A DNA stretch of 64,000 nt from Chitinophaga pinensis DSM 2588 (GCF_000024005.1 NC_013132.1:8550001-8614000), one strand, 5' to 3'. Positions 52,017 through 62,352 are shown, numbered from the stretch's first letter. Notes: a model not told the origin generated them from the letters alone. Program-made: numbers and translations.

Positions 52017-53231
52017 ATGATTTCTTTGCAACACAGGTCCATCGCTCATTTCGACATGGATAGCTTCTTCGTATCAGTGGAATGCAGGGACGATAACAGC
52101 CTGAAAGGAAAACCACTGCTTGTCGGCGGTATGAGTGACCGGGGCGTTGTAGCTGCCTGCAGTTACGAAGCCCGCCGCTATGGGATTCATTCGGCCATGC
52201 CCATGAAGGTTGCACTTAAATTGTGCCCGCACGCCATCGTCAGAAGAGGCGACGTGGAAAAATACAGCCAGATCTCCCGTGAAGTAACCGGACTCATAGC
52301 TGATAAAGCCCCCCTCTACGAGAAATCATCCATAGATGAATTCTATCTCGACCTCACCGGTATGGACAAATTCTTCGGTTCTATGAAATGGACCACCGAA
52401 CTACGCCAGTATATTATGCGGGAAACACAACTGCCGGTTTCCTTCGGGCTCGCCTCCAACAAAATGATCTCTAAAGTGGCTACCAACGAGGCTAAACCCA
52501 ATGGTCAGCTGGAAATACTCTTTGGCAATGAAAAATCTTTCCTCGCTCCTATGCCGGTGGAAAAACTCCCCATGGTGGGTAAGGAAACAGCCAGCCAGCT
52601 GCGCCGTCGCGGAGTAGAAACCGTAAAAACCCTGAGCGAAATACCGCTCTCCCTGCTGGAAGCCTGGCTGGGGAAGAATGGTATCTCCCTCTGGAACAAA
52701 GCCAATGGTATTGACGAGTCTCCCGTTGTGCCCTACCATGAACAAAAGTCTATCTCTACCGAAAACACCTTCCATACCGACACCATCGATATGCAGTTCA
52801 TACATGCGGAACTCGTGCGTATGACGGAAAAAATCGCCTTCGAACTCAGACAACAGGATAAACTCACCGGTTGTGTCACCGTCAAAATCCGCTATTCTGA
52901 TTTTGAAACCGTAACAAAACAGATGACCATACCCTATTCCAGCAGCGATCATGTGCTATTGGAAAAGGTAAAAGAACTATTTACTAAACTATATGACAGA
53001 AGACTCCTTATCCGTCTGATAGGGGTACGCTTCAGTCACCTGGTACATGGTAACCATCAGATCAGCCTCTTTGATGATACACAGGAAATGATCTCCCTTT
53101 ACCAGGCCATAGACAATATAAAAAACCGCTTCGGATGGCAATACCTGATGCGGGGTACCAACGCCGCTCCCCAGTCAAAAAAAGGGGACATAAAACAGCG
53201 GGATATCATGCCGTATCCAAAAGTGAGATAA
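52017..53231 (+). CDS. dinB: DNA polymerase IV (Y-family translesion polymerase)
   Basis: A 404-residue Y-family polymerase. The catalytic carboxylates are Asp13 (AHFDMDSFFVSVE) and Asp107-Glu108 (KSSIDEFYLDLTG). The steric-gate position is Phe18, and HhH motifs follow in LPMVGKETASQLRRRG. A clamp-binding motif QISLFDD lies near the C-terminus. The intact catalytic site makes it DinB rather than an inactive ImuB. It lies 10 nt upstream of a DnaE-type polymerase gene, so the two form a translesion operon, probably under the S24 repressor. Confidence 0.95.
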   Translation: MISLQHRSIAHFDMDSFFVSVECRDDNSLKGKPLLVGGMSDRGVVAACSYEARRYGIHSAMPMKVALKLCPHAIVRRGDVEKYSQISREVTGLIADKAPLYEKSSIDEFYLDLTGMDKFFGSMKWTTELRQYIMRETQLPVSFGLASNKMISKVATNEAKPNGQLEILFGNEKSFLAPMPVEKLPMVGKETASQLRRRGVETVKTLSEIPLSLLEAWLGKNGISLWNKANGIDESPVVPYHEQKSISTENTFHTDTIDMQFIHAELVRMTEKIAFELRQQDKLTGCVTVKIRYSDFETVTKQMTIPYSSSDHVLLEKVKELFTKLYDRRLLIRLIGVRFSHLVHGNHQISLFDDTQEMISLYQAIDNIKNRFGWQYLMRGTNAAPQSKKGDIKQRDIMPYPKVR

Positions 53232-53241
53232 ACCAACGCTT

Positions 53242-56190
53242 ATGTATCTGAATTGCAAAACTTTCTTCAGCCTCCGTTACGGCACCATCGATACAAAAGA
53301 ACTGGTGAAAACAGCACGGCAGATGGGCATCACCTCACTGGCGCTCACTAATATCAATATCACTTCAGATACCTGGAACTTTGTGAAGGAATGCCAGGAT
53401 AATGGGATCAAACCCATTATCGGACTGGAATGCAGAAACAATCACGACCTTAAATACATCCTGCTGGCCCGTAATATGGAAGGTTGGTTTTATATCAACA
53501 GATTTCTGTCAGATCATCTGCATAAAGACCTCCCCTTTCCTGATCGCGCACCCGCTTTCCCGGGCGTATTTGCTATCTATACCTGGAATACCGTTCCGCT
53601 CCAGGATCTCTACGAACATGAACTCGTCGGCATCCGCAAGCGGGATATCAACAAACTATTCCGGGTAGATACCTTATGCTGTCAGGATAAACTCGTCATC
53701 CTTCACCCTGTTACTTTTCAGAATGCAGACTACTATCACCTCCATCGCATCCTACGCGCTGTCGATCAGAATATCCTGATCAGCCAGTTGCAGGATCATA
53801 CGGCCGCACATACAGATGAAATGTTCATATCGCCCGGCGACTTATTCGACAGCTTTGAACAATATCCGCATATTATCAGCAATACAGTGCGTGTCATGGA
53901 CGCCTGTCAGATCAGCTTCGACTTTAAATCTCCGCGTAATAAAAAGTACTTCACCACCAGCGAAGCAGAAGACCATGCACTCCTGCGGAAACTCGCATAT
54001 GAAGGCATGCTCGAACGTTACGGACCGGATAACACAGAAGCAAAAGAGCGTATAGAAAAAGAACTGGATGTAGTACAAGGCCAGCATTTCAATGGTTATT
54101 TTCTCATTACCTGGGATATCATCCGTTATGCACAGGAACGTGGATTCTTCTATGTAGGCCGGGGTAGCGGCGCTAATTCCATCATCGCATATTGCCTGAA
54201 AATAACTGACGTCGATCCCATAGAACTGAATCTTTATTTTGAAAGATTCCTCAATCCTTATCGTAGCTCTCCGCCTGATTTTGACATTGATTTCTCCTGG
54301 AAAGACAGAGATGAAATCATTGCATATGTATTCAAAAAATATGGCACTGCACATACTGCGCTTTTAGGCACCGTCACTACATTCCAGCAGAATGCCACGA
54401 TACGTGAACTAGGTAAGGTATACGGTTTGCCCAAGCAGGAAATAGATAAGATCCTGGATACACCATTTAATCCTGATCTCTCCGGCGATAGCGTACAGCA
54501 GAAAATCCTGCGCTATAGTCAGCTGATGTCCAATGATAACAAAGCTTTCCCTAATCACCTCAGCATTCATGCCGGAGGTATACTTATCAGTGAAGCGCCT
54601 ATTCATCAGCATTGCAGCACCTATCTTCCACCTAAAGGATTCAGCACCGCACAACTGGACATGCACCAGGCAGAAGCCATCGGGTTATTTAAATTCGATA
54701 TTCTGAGTCAGCGGGGTCTCGGACATATACGTGATGCCATCAGCATTATCCGGGAAAACAAAGGTGATGATATCGATATCCACAATGTAAAAGCATTCAT
54801 GCGCGATGAACGTGTTAAACATGCCCTACAGACTGTTAATACCATCGGCTGTTTCTATATCGAATCGCCTGCTATGCGGCAGCTACTCCTGAAACTTGAA
54901 TGCCATGATTATCTGACACTGGTAGCTGCCAGTTCAGTCATACGTCCCGGCGTAGCGCAATCAGGTATGATGCGGCAATATGTGCATAACTACCGTCATC
55001 AGGACCAGGTTGTTTATCTCCATGAGATCGTGAAAGAAGTATTGAGTGAAACCTTCGGCATCATGGTCTACCAGGAAGATGTAATTAAGATTGTCAGCAG
55101 GTATGCAAATATGGACCTGGCAGATGCAGACATCTTACGCAGGGCGATGGCTGGTAAATACCGTGGTCAGGGAGATTTTCAGAAAATAGAACAACAATTT
55201 TTCAATAACTGTAAAAAACTCGGCCGACCAGATGCTGTCACAGCAGAGCTCTGGCGACAGATCGCCAGCTTTTCCGGTTTCTCTTTTTCAAAAGCACACT
55301 CTGCGAGTTTTGCGGTGGAGAGCTATCAGAGCCTGTACCTGAAAACATATTATCCGGCAGAGTTCATGGTTGCAGTGATTAATAACTTCGGCGGCTTTTA
55401 TAACAGGGAACTGTATTTCCGGGAGCTACAGAAGACCGGTGTGACCATTAAACCGCCCTGTATCAATAACAGCGATTATTACACGCGTATAAACGACGAC
55501 ATTGTATATACAGGTTTTATTCATGTCGAAGGACTGGAAGTAAAGTGGATGGAACGGGTATTGGAAGAACGCGGTCAATATGGCCCTTATGCCAGTCTGG
55601 AAGACTTCGCTACCCGCATAGCACCTCCGCCGGAACAACTGGATATTCTCATCAGAATAGGCGCCTTTAGCTTCGATACTTATACAAAGAAAGAATTACT
55701 GTGGAAAAGCAGCCTGTTATTGAAAGCGAAGTCGCCGCATGCCGAGCATATACAGCCCTTATTCCGCGAGGAATTACCAGACTGTCAGTTACCCATGCTG
55801 GCCTATACGGCACATGAAAATGCCTTTGAAGAAATTGCACTGCTGGGATTTCCATTGTGCTCTCCTTTCACCATTCTGCAACATGATCAAAGCAGGTATA
55901 TTACTGCGAATAATTTCAGGCAGTACACCGGACAAACGATCAATGCACTGGGTTATCTCGTCTGTACCAAAGGGATCCATACCAGCAAAGGTATTCCTAT
56001 GAGTTTCGGAACCTTTATGGACGCAAACGGAGACTTTATCGATACCGTACATTTCCCGGATATCCTGCGCAAATACCCCTTCCAGAAAGGCGGATTTTAC
56101 ATGTTACAGGGAAAGGTTACAGAAGAATATGGGGTGTTCTCTATAGAGATCGGCTATATGCGGAAGATCGGTTACTTTGAAGACAAATAA
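53242..56190 (+). CDS. dnaE2: Error-prone-type DNA polymerase III alpha subunit (DnaE2/ImuC-like)
   Basis: A 982-residue C-family polymerase, shorter than a replicative DnaE (about 1,150 or more). The palm carries GRGSGANSIIAYCL and the catalytic aspartates in PPDFDIDFSW. The thumb and finger regions follow, with SFSKAHSASFAVESYQS and a C-terminal OB-like end. The N-terminal PHP domain is degraded: the usual metal-binding HxH reads NCK (LNCKTFFSLRYGT) and TDH reads TNI, so metal-dependent proofreading there is unlikely. Downstream of dinB by 10 nt, it probably extends past lesions with it. The usual ImuA partner is not in the window. Confidence 0.9.
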   Translation: MYLNCKTFFSLRYGTIDTKELVKTARQMGITSLALTNINITSDTWNFVKECQDNGIKPIIGLECRNNHDLKYILLARNMEGWFYINRFLSDHLHKDLPFPDRAPAFPGVFAIYTWNTVPLQDLYEHELVGIRKRDINKLFRVDTLCCQDKLVILHPVTFQNADYYHLHRILRAVDQNILISQLQDHTAAHTDEMFISPGDLFDSFEQYPHIISNTVRVMDACQISFDFKSPRNKKYFTTSEAEDHALLRKLAYEGMLERYGPDNTEAKERIEKELDVVQGQHFNGYFLITWDIIRYAQERGFFYVGRGSGANSIIAYCLKITDVDPIELNLYFERFLNPYRSSPPDFDIDFSWKDRDEIIAYVFKKYGTAHTALLGTVTTFQQNATIRELGKVYGLPKQEIDKILDTPFNPDLSGDSVQQKILRYSQLMSNDNKAFPNHLSIHAGGILISEAPIHQHCSTYLPPKGFSTAQLDMHQAEAIGLFKFDILSQRGLGHIRDAISIIRENKGDDIDIHNVKAFMRDERVKHALQTVNTIGCFYIESPAMRQLLLKLECHDYLTLVAASSVIRPGVAQSGMMRQYVHNYRHQDQVVYLHEIVKEVLSETFGIMVYQEDVIKIVSRYANMDLADADILRRAMAGKYRGQGDFQKIEQQFFNNCKKLGRPDAVTAELWRQIASFSGFSFSKAHSASFAVESYQSLYLKTYYPAEFMVAVINNFGGFYNRELYFRELQKTGVTIKPPCINNSDYYTRINDDIVYTGFIHVEGLEVKWMERVLEERGQYGPYASLEDFATRIAPPPEQLDILIRIGAFSFDTYTKKELLWKSSLLLKAKSPHAEHIQPLFREELPDCQLPMLAYTAHENAFEEIALLGFPLCSPFTILQHDQSRYITANNFRQYTGQTINALGYLVCTKGIHTSKGIPMSFGTFMDANGDFIDTVHFPDILRKYPFQKGGFYMLQGKVTEEYGVFSIEIGYMRKIGYFEDK

Positions 56191-56394
56191 CATCTAATCA
56201 AGCCAATATAGTAATGATTATATTTAATACAATATACTAGTAATTATTTTTTTACTATTTTTATTCCGCAGATCAGTATTCACGAAGAGGACAATATTTA
56301 ATTCGAAAGGCAGGCCCTTAATTAATATTCTTATCATGCTGCATAAGAGTATTTATTCCCTATACCGCAGCATGAGCAAACGACCTATCAACCT

Positions 56395-57999
56395 ATGCAC
56401 AAAATTTTCATTGTAACTGTATTACTGTTACTAAGCCTTCGTCTGTCTGCACAACAGCCAGGCCCCGTTTCTGAACGTCCTGCTTATTTTGTCTATGCAG
56501 CCGGCGAGCGCACTGATAAAAAGCTGAAGGTACTTCTGATAAGTACCTATATTTATCGCGCTAAAAATTTCTCCTTTCCATTTGACAAAATCAGTATTGG
56601 CATGTCGCTGGATTTTAGCAATACCATACTCCAGATTGAACGGGATGAAAAGTTCTTTCCTGCCGATTATGACAATATAACATTCAGCGCTGTCAAGGTA
56701 AACGACTTATATGGTAATTATCAGCAGTGGAATACTACACATCAGTACCATGATGAAGTAACACAGCATGATAACTCTCTCAGCGCGCTGGAGAAAATAC
56801 GTGTTGCACTTATAAAAGATTATCAGAAAAACGGGTACCGCGTGTATCAGGTGAATTTTAGTCCGCTGATTAACGGCGCTAATCAAACCAGCTATAGCTT
56901 ATATGATGAAAAAGCAGGTACCTACCTAAAAACTGAATTCGACAACCTGGAACCATTATCTCCACTTTGGATACCTCCATTCAAAAAAGGCGATATCAAA
57001 GACCAACTTGCGCGCATTGGCGGTAGCGTCAGCAGTAGTGCAGGTGTGCTGGTAATTGAAAGTAGCGCTAAATCGCAGCAAAATACCTCCAAATCCAACA
57101 AGAGTACATCGTCCGGTAGTTCGTCTTCAGCAGACCCCGATAAATGGAAAAGGGAAGCTGATGCAAGAATGTGGGAAGCCGCAATGTTAGAAGCAAAAGG
57201 AGACACCCTGTACAATATGGGCACCTTGTTTTACATGCAGGCACTTGAACAATACAATGCTGCACAACGTGCTTTTCCTTCAGCAAGAGTACAGGCCAAA
57301 ATCGATAACATCAATGCGCTGGCCAATTTTGCCAAGGCGTTGAATAATGGTATGAAACAGGTAGACGAAGGCGTCGAAAAACTCGATCCTCATAAGAAAA
57401 CCCGGCACGCCTATGGCTTTGTTAATTATACGGGGTTACTATCTTCCTATAACAAGATTGCAAATCCAAATGACCATGCAGCTATGGGTATCTTTTTAGG
57501 AGTAACCGGTCATCGCACGTTTTTCAGCTTTGAAGCCAGACTGGGTTATGTAGTTTCTCCGGTATATGAATATAATGTCATAGATGTTGAGAAACGACCT
57601 GCGGCAAATACGGTACGCATACAGCAGAATAGTGCAGCCATCGGCCTTTCCCTCGGATTGAATATTCCTATCCGGAACCTGGTTGTATATGGCATGTATG
57701 GGTTCGATTGTATGATGACTACCGGTCAGAAGATACTAACTGAAAACTATCATGTTGACGAAACGCCTACTTATCCATACCTGCTGACGAAATTCACCTT
57801 TGGTACTATTTTCCGCATTCCCCGTACAAAGATCGGAATAGGTGTTCAATATAACCTGAACAGCATAACCGGGGAAGATGATGGTGCTTCAGCCATCATA
57901 GATGAGAAGGCACCAACTGAGCACTATTATCTGCATTCAACCACAAACGAAAAATATAAATTCAATAACGGCGGCATCAGTTTTTGCTGGTCGCTTTAA
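56395..57999 (+). CDS. Secreted outer-membrane-type protein of unknown function
   Basis: A 534-residue protein with a signal peptide (residues 1-19, LSLRLSAQ). Residues about 20-210 form a mixed domain with no match that I know. A Ser/Lys-rich linker (about 222-245) is followed by a helical segment of TPR-like look (EAKGDTLYNMGTLFYMQALEQYNAAQ). The last 190 residues alternate hydrophobic and polar residues and end in an aromatic-containing strand (ISFCWSL), as in outer-membrane beta-barrels. Alone between the translesion operon and lysC, it is convergent with the latter. Confidence 0.65.
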   Translation: MHKIFIVTVLLLLSLRLSAQQPGPVSERPAYFVYAAGERTDKKLKVLLISTYIYRAKNFSFPFDKISIGMSLDFSNTILQIERDEKFFPADYDNITFSAVKVNDLYGNYQQWNTTHQYHDEVTQHDNSLSALEKIRVALIKDYQKNGYRVYQVNFSPLINGANQTSYSLYDEKAGTYLKTEFDNLEPLSPLWIPPFKKGDIKDQLARIGGSVSSSAGVLVIESSAKSQQNTSKSNKSTSSGSSSSADPDKWKREADARMWEAAMLEAKGDTLYNMGTLFYMQALEQYNAAQRAFPSARVQAKIDNINALANFAKALNNGMKQVDEGVEKLDPHKKTRHAYGFVNYTGLLSSYNKIANPNDHAAMGIFLGVTGHRTFFSFEARLGYVVSPVYEYNVIDVEKRPAANTVRIQQNSAAIGLSLGLNIPIRNLVVYGMYGFDCMMTTGQKILTENYHVDETPTYPYLLTKFTFGTIFRIPRTKIGIGVQYNLNSITGEDDGASAIIDEKAPTEHYYLHSTTNEKYKFNNGGISFCWSL

Positions 58000-58009
58000 C
58001 CGGACATGC

Positions 58010-58059
58010 TATAAAGAACAATGCCGTCTCAGATTACTGAGACGGCATTGTTCTTTATA
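58010..58059. terminator. Bidirectional terminator between convergent genes
   Basis: Perfect 22-bp arms (58010-58031 with 58038-58059), core GCCGTCTC/GAGACGGC, loop of 6 nt, with A-rich and T-rich ends. Confidence 0.92.
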
Positions 58060-58073
58060 AAGTAGTAAGCTTA

Positions 58074-59396
58074 TTAACCCAGGTTGAACAAACCTTTGTT
58101 CAGCAGCTGTAATGTTTTCTCTTTGTGTTGTCCACCGATCAGGATGGAGATGTTGTGACGGCTGCCACCATAAGAGATCATCCGCAAAGGCACTTCGTTC
58201 AGTGAATCGAAGATCTTCTTCAGGATAGAAGGCGTAGCTGCTACTTCATTACCAACAATAGATACGATGGTCTGGTGGTGATCCAGTTCAACAGAACCGA
58301 ATGGCTGTAATTCTTTCAGCAGCTGGTCCAGCTGAGGCGTGTTTTCTATTGTCAGGGAAACCGCTACTTCAGAAGTAGTGATCATGTCAATAGGTACGCG
58401 ATATTTCTCAAACACTTCAAAGATCTTACGGAGGAAACCGTAAGCCAGCAGCATACGGCTGGATTTGATCTTGATAGCGATGATACCGTCTTTGGCAGCG
58501 ATTGCCTTCACACCGTCGCCGCTTGGCAGTTCGGTAATGATGGTACCTTTCGCTTCCGGCTGCATCGTGTTCAGCAGTTTCACCGGAATGTTGAAGTGCT
58601 GTGCAGGCCATATAGATGCCGGATGGAGGATCTTAGCGCCGAAGTAAGCCAGTTCAGCTGCTTCGTCGAAAGACAGCTGCTCGATCGGGAAGGTCTTTTT
58701 CACCACTCTCGGATCGTTATTGTGCATACCGTCGATATCTGTCCAGATCTGTACTTCACTAGCCTGGATAGCTGCGCCGATCAGCGATGCTGAATAGTCG
58801 CTACCACCACGTTTCAGGTTGTCTATCTCGCCTCTTGAGTTGCGGCAGATATATCCCTGGGTAATGAATACAGTCTCATTTTTATGTTTTTCCAGCAGGT
58901 TACCCAGCTTGATCTTGATCTTTGGAATTTCAGGCTCCTCATATTCATCGATGCTCATGAAATCCAGTGCTGACAGCATTACGGATTGCACGCCTGCTTC
59001 TTCCAGGTATACGCTGAACAGACGGGTTGACAGTAATTCACCTTGCGCCAGTATATCCTTATTCAGCGCTTCGTTGAAAGATATCTTAAGAATGATGTTC
59101 AGGAATTCGAAATGCTCGTCAACAACAGCGGTCGCCTTTGCACGGGTAGCGTCCAGCTTGACCAGGGCTTCGCAAAAAGTCCTGTAATGTGCTTCCAGCT
59201 TATCTATCTGGCCCTTTGCCTGTTCCTTCTTACCCTCAGAAAGGGATTGTCCGATTTCTACCAAAGCGTTGGTAGTACCGGATAACGCGGATAATACCAC
59301 GATCTTGGGCGCGGTATCGGCAGTTACCAGACTGGCCACGGCATGCATACGTTCCGGTTTACCTACGGAAGTGCCACCAAATTTTAAGATCTTCAT
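58074..59396 (-). CDS. lysC: Aspartate kinase
   Basis: Phosphorylates aspartate in the first step toward lysine, threonine and methionine. 440 residues, monofunctional type. The N-terminal kinase domain has KFGGTSVGKPERM, RGGSDYSASLIGAAI and WTDIDGMHNNDPRVV. Two C-terminal ACT domains (about residues 300-440) should give feedback control by lysine or threonine. No homoserine dehydrogenase is fused. No lysine riboswitch was seen in the 77-nt gap upstream. Confidence 0.95.
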   Translation of the reverse strand: MKILKFGGTSVGKPERMHAVASLVTADTAPKIVVLSALSGTTNALVEIGQSLSEGKKEQAKGQIDKLEAHYRTFCEALVKLDATRAKATAVVDEHFEFLNIILKISFNEALNKDILAQGELLSTRLFSVYLEEAGVQSVMLSALDFMSIDEYEEPEIPKIKIKLGNLLEKHKNETVFITQGYICRNSRGEIDNLKRGGSDYSASLIGAAIQASEVQIWTDIDGMHNNDPRVVKKTFPIEQLSFDEAAELAYFGAKILHPASIWPAQHFNIPVKLLNTMQPEAKGTIITELPSGDGVKAIAAKDGIIAIKIKSSRMLLAYGFLRKIFEVFEKYRVPIDMITTSEVAVSLTIENTPQLDQLLKELQPFGSVELDHHQTIVSIVGNEVAATPSILKKIFDSLNEVPLRMISYGGSRHNISILIGGQHKEKTLQLLNKGLFNLG

Positions 59397-59473
59397 TACT
59401 GTTGAATTGTTATATGTTTGACTGGTACAAGATTGAGCGTAAAAAGCCGCAAGTTCGTGCCTTTATGTCGACT

Positions 59474-60547
59474 TTAAAAATCCAATTTAAATTTTCCCGC
59501 TACTTCCTGCAGATCTTTCACTACCGGATCCAGTAAAGGAATACCAGATACTCTCCGCTCTTTCTCCATTTCCCGCTCAGGATCTCCTGGTATCAGTACC
59601 TGTTCACCGGCTACAGGCGTCGCCTGGCGGAAACGGGTGATCCATTTGTCCATGTGCTCCTTGAATTCATCTGCCGGACGGAAAGCATCTACCCTCATGG
59701 CTCCCAGGAAATGCCCCAGCCCTTCTCCTACCGGATCCGGCGCCAGTGGCAGGAAGCTGACAAAAGGAGGCGCCCAGGGACCATAATTGGCGCCTGACAA
59801 TACCGCTGAGAAGATATCTACAATCGCTCCCAGACAGTAGCCTTTGTGGCTGCCGTGGTCACGATCGCCACCCAGTGGCAACAATGCACCACCGGATTTA
59901 AGCTCGTGCGGATTAGTACTGGAATGCCCGTCTTTATCCTGGATCCAGCCTGTAGGCGCTTCCTGGCTTTTGCGCTGGAGTATTTCCAGTTTGCCGTTAG
60001 CAGCCGTCGTCGTAGCAAAATCTGCCACAAATGCCGGTTGCTCTTTCGCCGGAATAGCTACCGCTATCGGATTGGTACCCAGCATACGCTCAGTGGCGAA
60101 TGTCGGTGCTACCAGCGGACTGGCATTTGTCATTGCCATCCCGATCATATCCTTCTCCAGGGCCATCATCGCATGTTGACCCGCTATACCGAAGTGATTG
60201 GAATTCCTGACACTCACCCAGCCGCTACCTACAGCAGCCGCCTTTTCGATGGCTACTTTCATCGCAAATGGCGCTACGACCAGTCCGAGACCGGCATCAC
60301 CATCCACTACAGCCGTGCTGGGTGTTTCATATACCACACGTACATTCGGTGTAGCATTGATCCTCCCGGCTTCCCACAGACGTACATATCCGCTCAGGCG
60401 GGCTACACCATGAGAATCAATACCCCTGAGGTCAGCTGATAACAATACCTCGCTGGCAGTTTCAGCGTCCTGCGGAGGACAACCCATTTTTATAAAAACC
60501 GCTCTGGTAAATTCCCGTAATTGGGGATAAGAGACTATCTGGCTCAT
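59474..60547 (-). CDS. Ldh2-family malate/lactate-type dehydrogenase
   Basis: A 357-residue NAD(P)-dependent oxidoreductase of the YbiC/YiaK/AllD family, whose fold differs from classical malate dehydrogenase. Visible signatures are DLRGIDSHGVARLSGYV, VSVRNSNHFGIAGQHAM with the catalytic His, and FATTTAANGKLEI. The family reduces various 2-oxo acids (malate, ureidoglycolate, 2,3-diketogulonate), so the substrate is open. It sits 56 nt behind the DUF3467 gene and 77 nt before lysC. Confidence 0.88.
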   Translation of the reverse strand: MSQIVSYPQLREFTRAVFIKMGCPPQDAETASEVLLSADLRGIDSHGVARLSGYVRLWEAGRINATPNVRVVYETPSTAVVDGDAGLGLVVAPFAMKVAIEKAAAVGSGWVSVRNSNHFGIAGQHAMMALEKDMIGMAMTNASPLVAPTFATERMLGTNPIAVAIPAKEQPAFVADFATTTAANGKLEILQRKSQEAPTGWIQDKDGHSSTNPHELKSGGALLPLGGDRDHGSHKGYCLGAIVDIFSAVLSGANYGPWAPPFVSFLPLAPDPVGEGLGHFLGAMRVDAFRPADEFKEHMDKWITRFRQATPVAGEQVLIPGDPEREMEKERRVSGIPLLDPVVKDLQEVAGKFKLDF

Positions 60548-60603
60548 GATTCGATTATCCTGTTTCCTGTATGCTGACCGTACAGCCTGTTCAATAATGT
60601 GGA

Positions 60604-60918
60604 TTAAGCCTGCGCTGTAGGTCCGCCGAAATTCAATGGCATAGAAACCGGTTCCTGGTCCTGAATGGCGCCATGTGCGGCTTCGTACTTCTTGATATTA
60701 TCTACCATCGCTCTCATGAAACGTTTGGCATGCTGAGGAGTCAGTATGATACGGGACTTTACTTTGGCTTTAGGCAGACCGGGCATTACATTCACAAAAT
60801 CCACCACAAACTCTGCGTTGGAATGGGTAATAATGGCCAGGTTGGCATAAATACCTTCTGCTATTTCCTCTGTCAGCTCAATATTGAGCTGCGCCTGTTC
60901 TTCCTGCTGATTTTCCAT
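60604..60918 (-). CDS. DUF3467 domain protein
   Basis: A 104-residue small protein with the compact DUF3467 fold: an acidic start, then IELTEEIAEGIYANLAIITHSNAEFVVDFV and KSRIILTPQHAKRFMRAM. Members are widespread in Bacteroidota and of unknown role. It has its own promoter directly behind the SusCD terminator, so it is not part of that operon. Confidence 0.87.
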   Translation of the reverse strand: MENQQEEQAQLNIELTEEIAEGIYANLAIITHSNAEFVVDFVNVMPGLPKAKVKSRIILTPQHAKRFMRAMVDNIKKYEAAHGAIQDQEPVSMPLNFGGPTAQA

Positions 60919-60938
60919 AATTTTTCGCTTTTGCGGTA

Positions 60939-60946
60939 CAAATGTA
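60939..60946 (-). promoter_or_regulatory. -7 box of the DUF3467 gene
   Basis: Minus-strand TACATTTG (60939-60946) matches TAnnTTTG. The box ends about 20 nt before the start codon and adjoins the SusCD terminator. Confidence 0.55.
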
Positions 60947-60978
60947 AAAAAGAGACCTTAAAATAAAGGTCTCTTTTT
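60947..60978 (-). terminator. Terminator of the susD/susC operon
   Basis: AAAAAGAGACCTT (60947-60959) and AAGGTCTCTTTTT (60966-60978) form a 13-bp stem with a T-tract on the minus strand, 33 nt after the susD stop. Confidence 0.85.
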
Positions 60979-61011
60979 AAAACATCGTCCACTGAGCGTT
61001 CCATATAGCTG

Positions 61012-62352
61012 TTACTGCGCGTCCCACCATATACGGCGGGTCAGCCTGGTATTGGCTGGCGTATTGTTGTTGTAGCGTACTTCACTGCTTGGATAATACA
61101 AGGACCGTGGCAGCGCACCGCCCAATACGTTACCATCCGGAGCTGTCAACTGAGGGAAGCCTGTCCTGCGCCAGTCAGTCCATGTTTCAGGACTCAGGAA
61201 CAGGGCGATATATTTCTGGGTGATAATGTCCTTCATGGTGATTGTCAGCGCCGTTTTGGATACCGTAGGCAGATAGGACGTATTATTGATCGTCCTTTGC
61301 AGATTGGCCCGCACAGCTTCATTATAAGCTGTCGCTGCTGCTACGTTATTACTTGCCCGGAACTGTAATTCCGCTTCTATGAACTTCTGTTCATCGTATG
61401 ACAGAAAGTAAACAGGCGAATTCGCAGAACCATACAATGCGCCCAAGGCACTCGCATCAGAAGGATCATAATACACCGCATACCTCGGATCTTTGGCGTT
61501 TTTCATCAAAGTATTCAGGTAGCCCGTGAAGATGATATCCGCACGCTGGGTATTGAACTGGTACCAGGGCGCTTGTGTAGTGGTCGCGCTGCTACCGACA
61601 AACTTCACAAAAGCAGCTTCCCCGGCTTCAAACCCATTGGCCAGCTGCGCCAGCGCTTTGGCTTGTGCCGTAGCGTCCACCTTGACGGTATGCAGGTAGA
61701 ACTTGGCTTTCAGTGCATGAGCAAACTTTATCCACATATCCAGGTCGCCCTCAAAGAGGATATCGTCGTTTGACCCTGGCTGGAATTCACTGCCATCATC
61801 CTTTCCCAGATCAGTGATCGCTTCATCCAGCAAGGTATGCAGACGGGCATAAATGGCCTGCTGGTTGTCATACTTCGGCTGGGTATTGTTCAATCCCTGG
61901 AAAGCTTCGGAATAAGGCACATCTCCCCAGAAATCAGTCACCTGACCCAGGTCATTCGCCATCAGGATCTTACCCACTGCGGCATAATGCAGCTGACCAG
62001 CCGCTGTAGCAACCGCGATCAGGGTGTCGATATTTGTCATAATAGACCCATAAAAGCCGGCATACCACATGTTATCCACATCATCAGGAGTGATGTTGTA
62101 GATATTGGCGCTGGCTGACTGGTTTGCATCGCCGGTTACCTGTTGCATGAAAATAGAAGGGAAACGGGACGCATCCCCTCCCCAGGTATAGGCACTCTGT
62201 AAAATAACACCCGGCAGCAGGGAAGACGCTGTTGGATTCTTCAGCTGTGAAGGGTCGTCGTTAATACCATTATAGAAATAATCCTTCCGGCAACTCTGCG
62301 AGAGGATCAGTAAAAACAGTAAGGGCAATATATATTTGGTTATCCGTAACAT
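61012..62352 (-). CDS. SusD/RagB-family outer-membrane lipoprotein
   Basis: A 446-residue surface lipoprotein that captures nutrient for its SusC partner. The signal ends in the lipobox LSQSC (Cys21). The mature helical body shows the SusD-like 2 style: GINDDPSQLKNPTASSLLPG, the TPR-like helices around DLGQVTDFWGDVPYSEAFQG, and the late LFLSPETWTDWRRTGFPQL. SusC is 20 nt upstream. The substrate (glycan or peptide) cannot be told, as no glycoside hydrolase is in the window. Confidence 0.92.
   Translation of the reverse strand: MLRITKYILPLLFLLILSQSCRKDYFYNGINDDPSQLKNPTASSLLPGVILQSAYTWGGDASRFPSIFMQQVTGDANQSASANIYNITPDDVDNMWYAGFYGSIMTNIDTLIAVATAAGQLHYAAVGKILMANDLGQVTDFWGDVPYSEAFQGLNNTQPKYDNQQAIYARLHTLLDEAITDLGKDDGSEFQPGSNDDILFEGDLDMWIKFAHALKAKFYLHTVKVDATAQAKALAQLANGFEAGEAAFVKFVGSSATTTQAPWYQFNTQRADIIFTGYLNTLMKNAKDPRYAVYYDPSDASALGALYGSANSPVYFLSYDEQKFIEAELQFRASNNVAAATAYNEAVRANLQRTINNTSYLPTVSKTALTITMKDIITQKYIALFLSPETWTDWRRTGFPQLTAPDGNVLGGALPRSLYYPSSEVRYNNNTPANTRLTRRIWWDAQ

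Noticed and set aside
59397..59473. Lysine riboswitch before lysC
   Set aside because: The 77-nt gap is too short for the known lysine riboswitch and shows none of its conserved helices.
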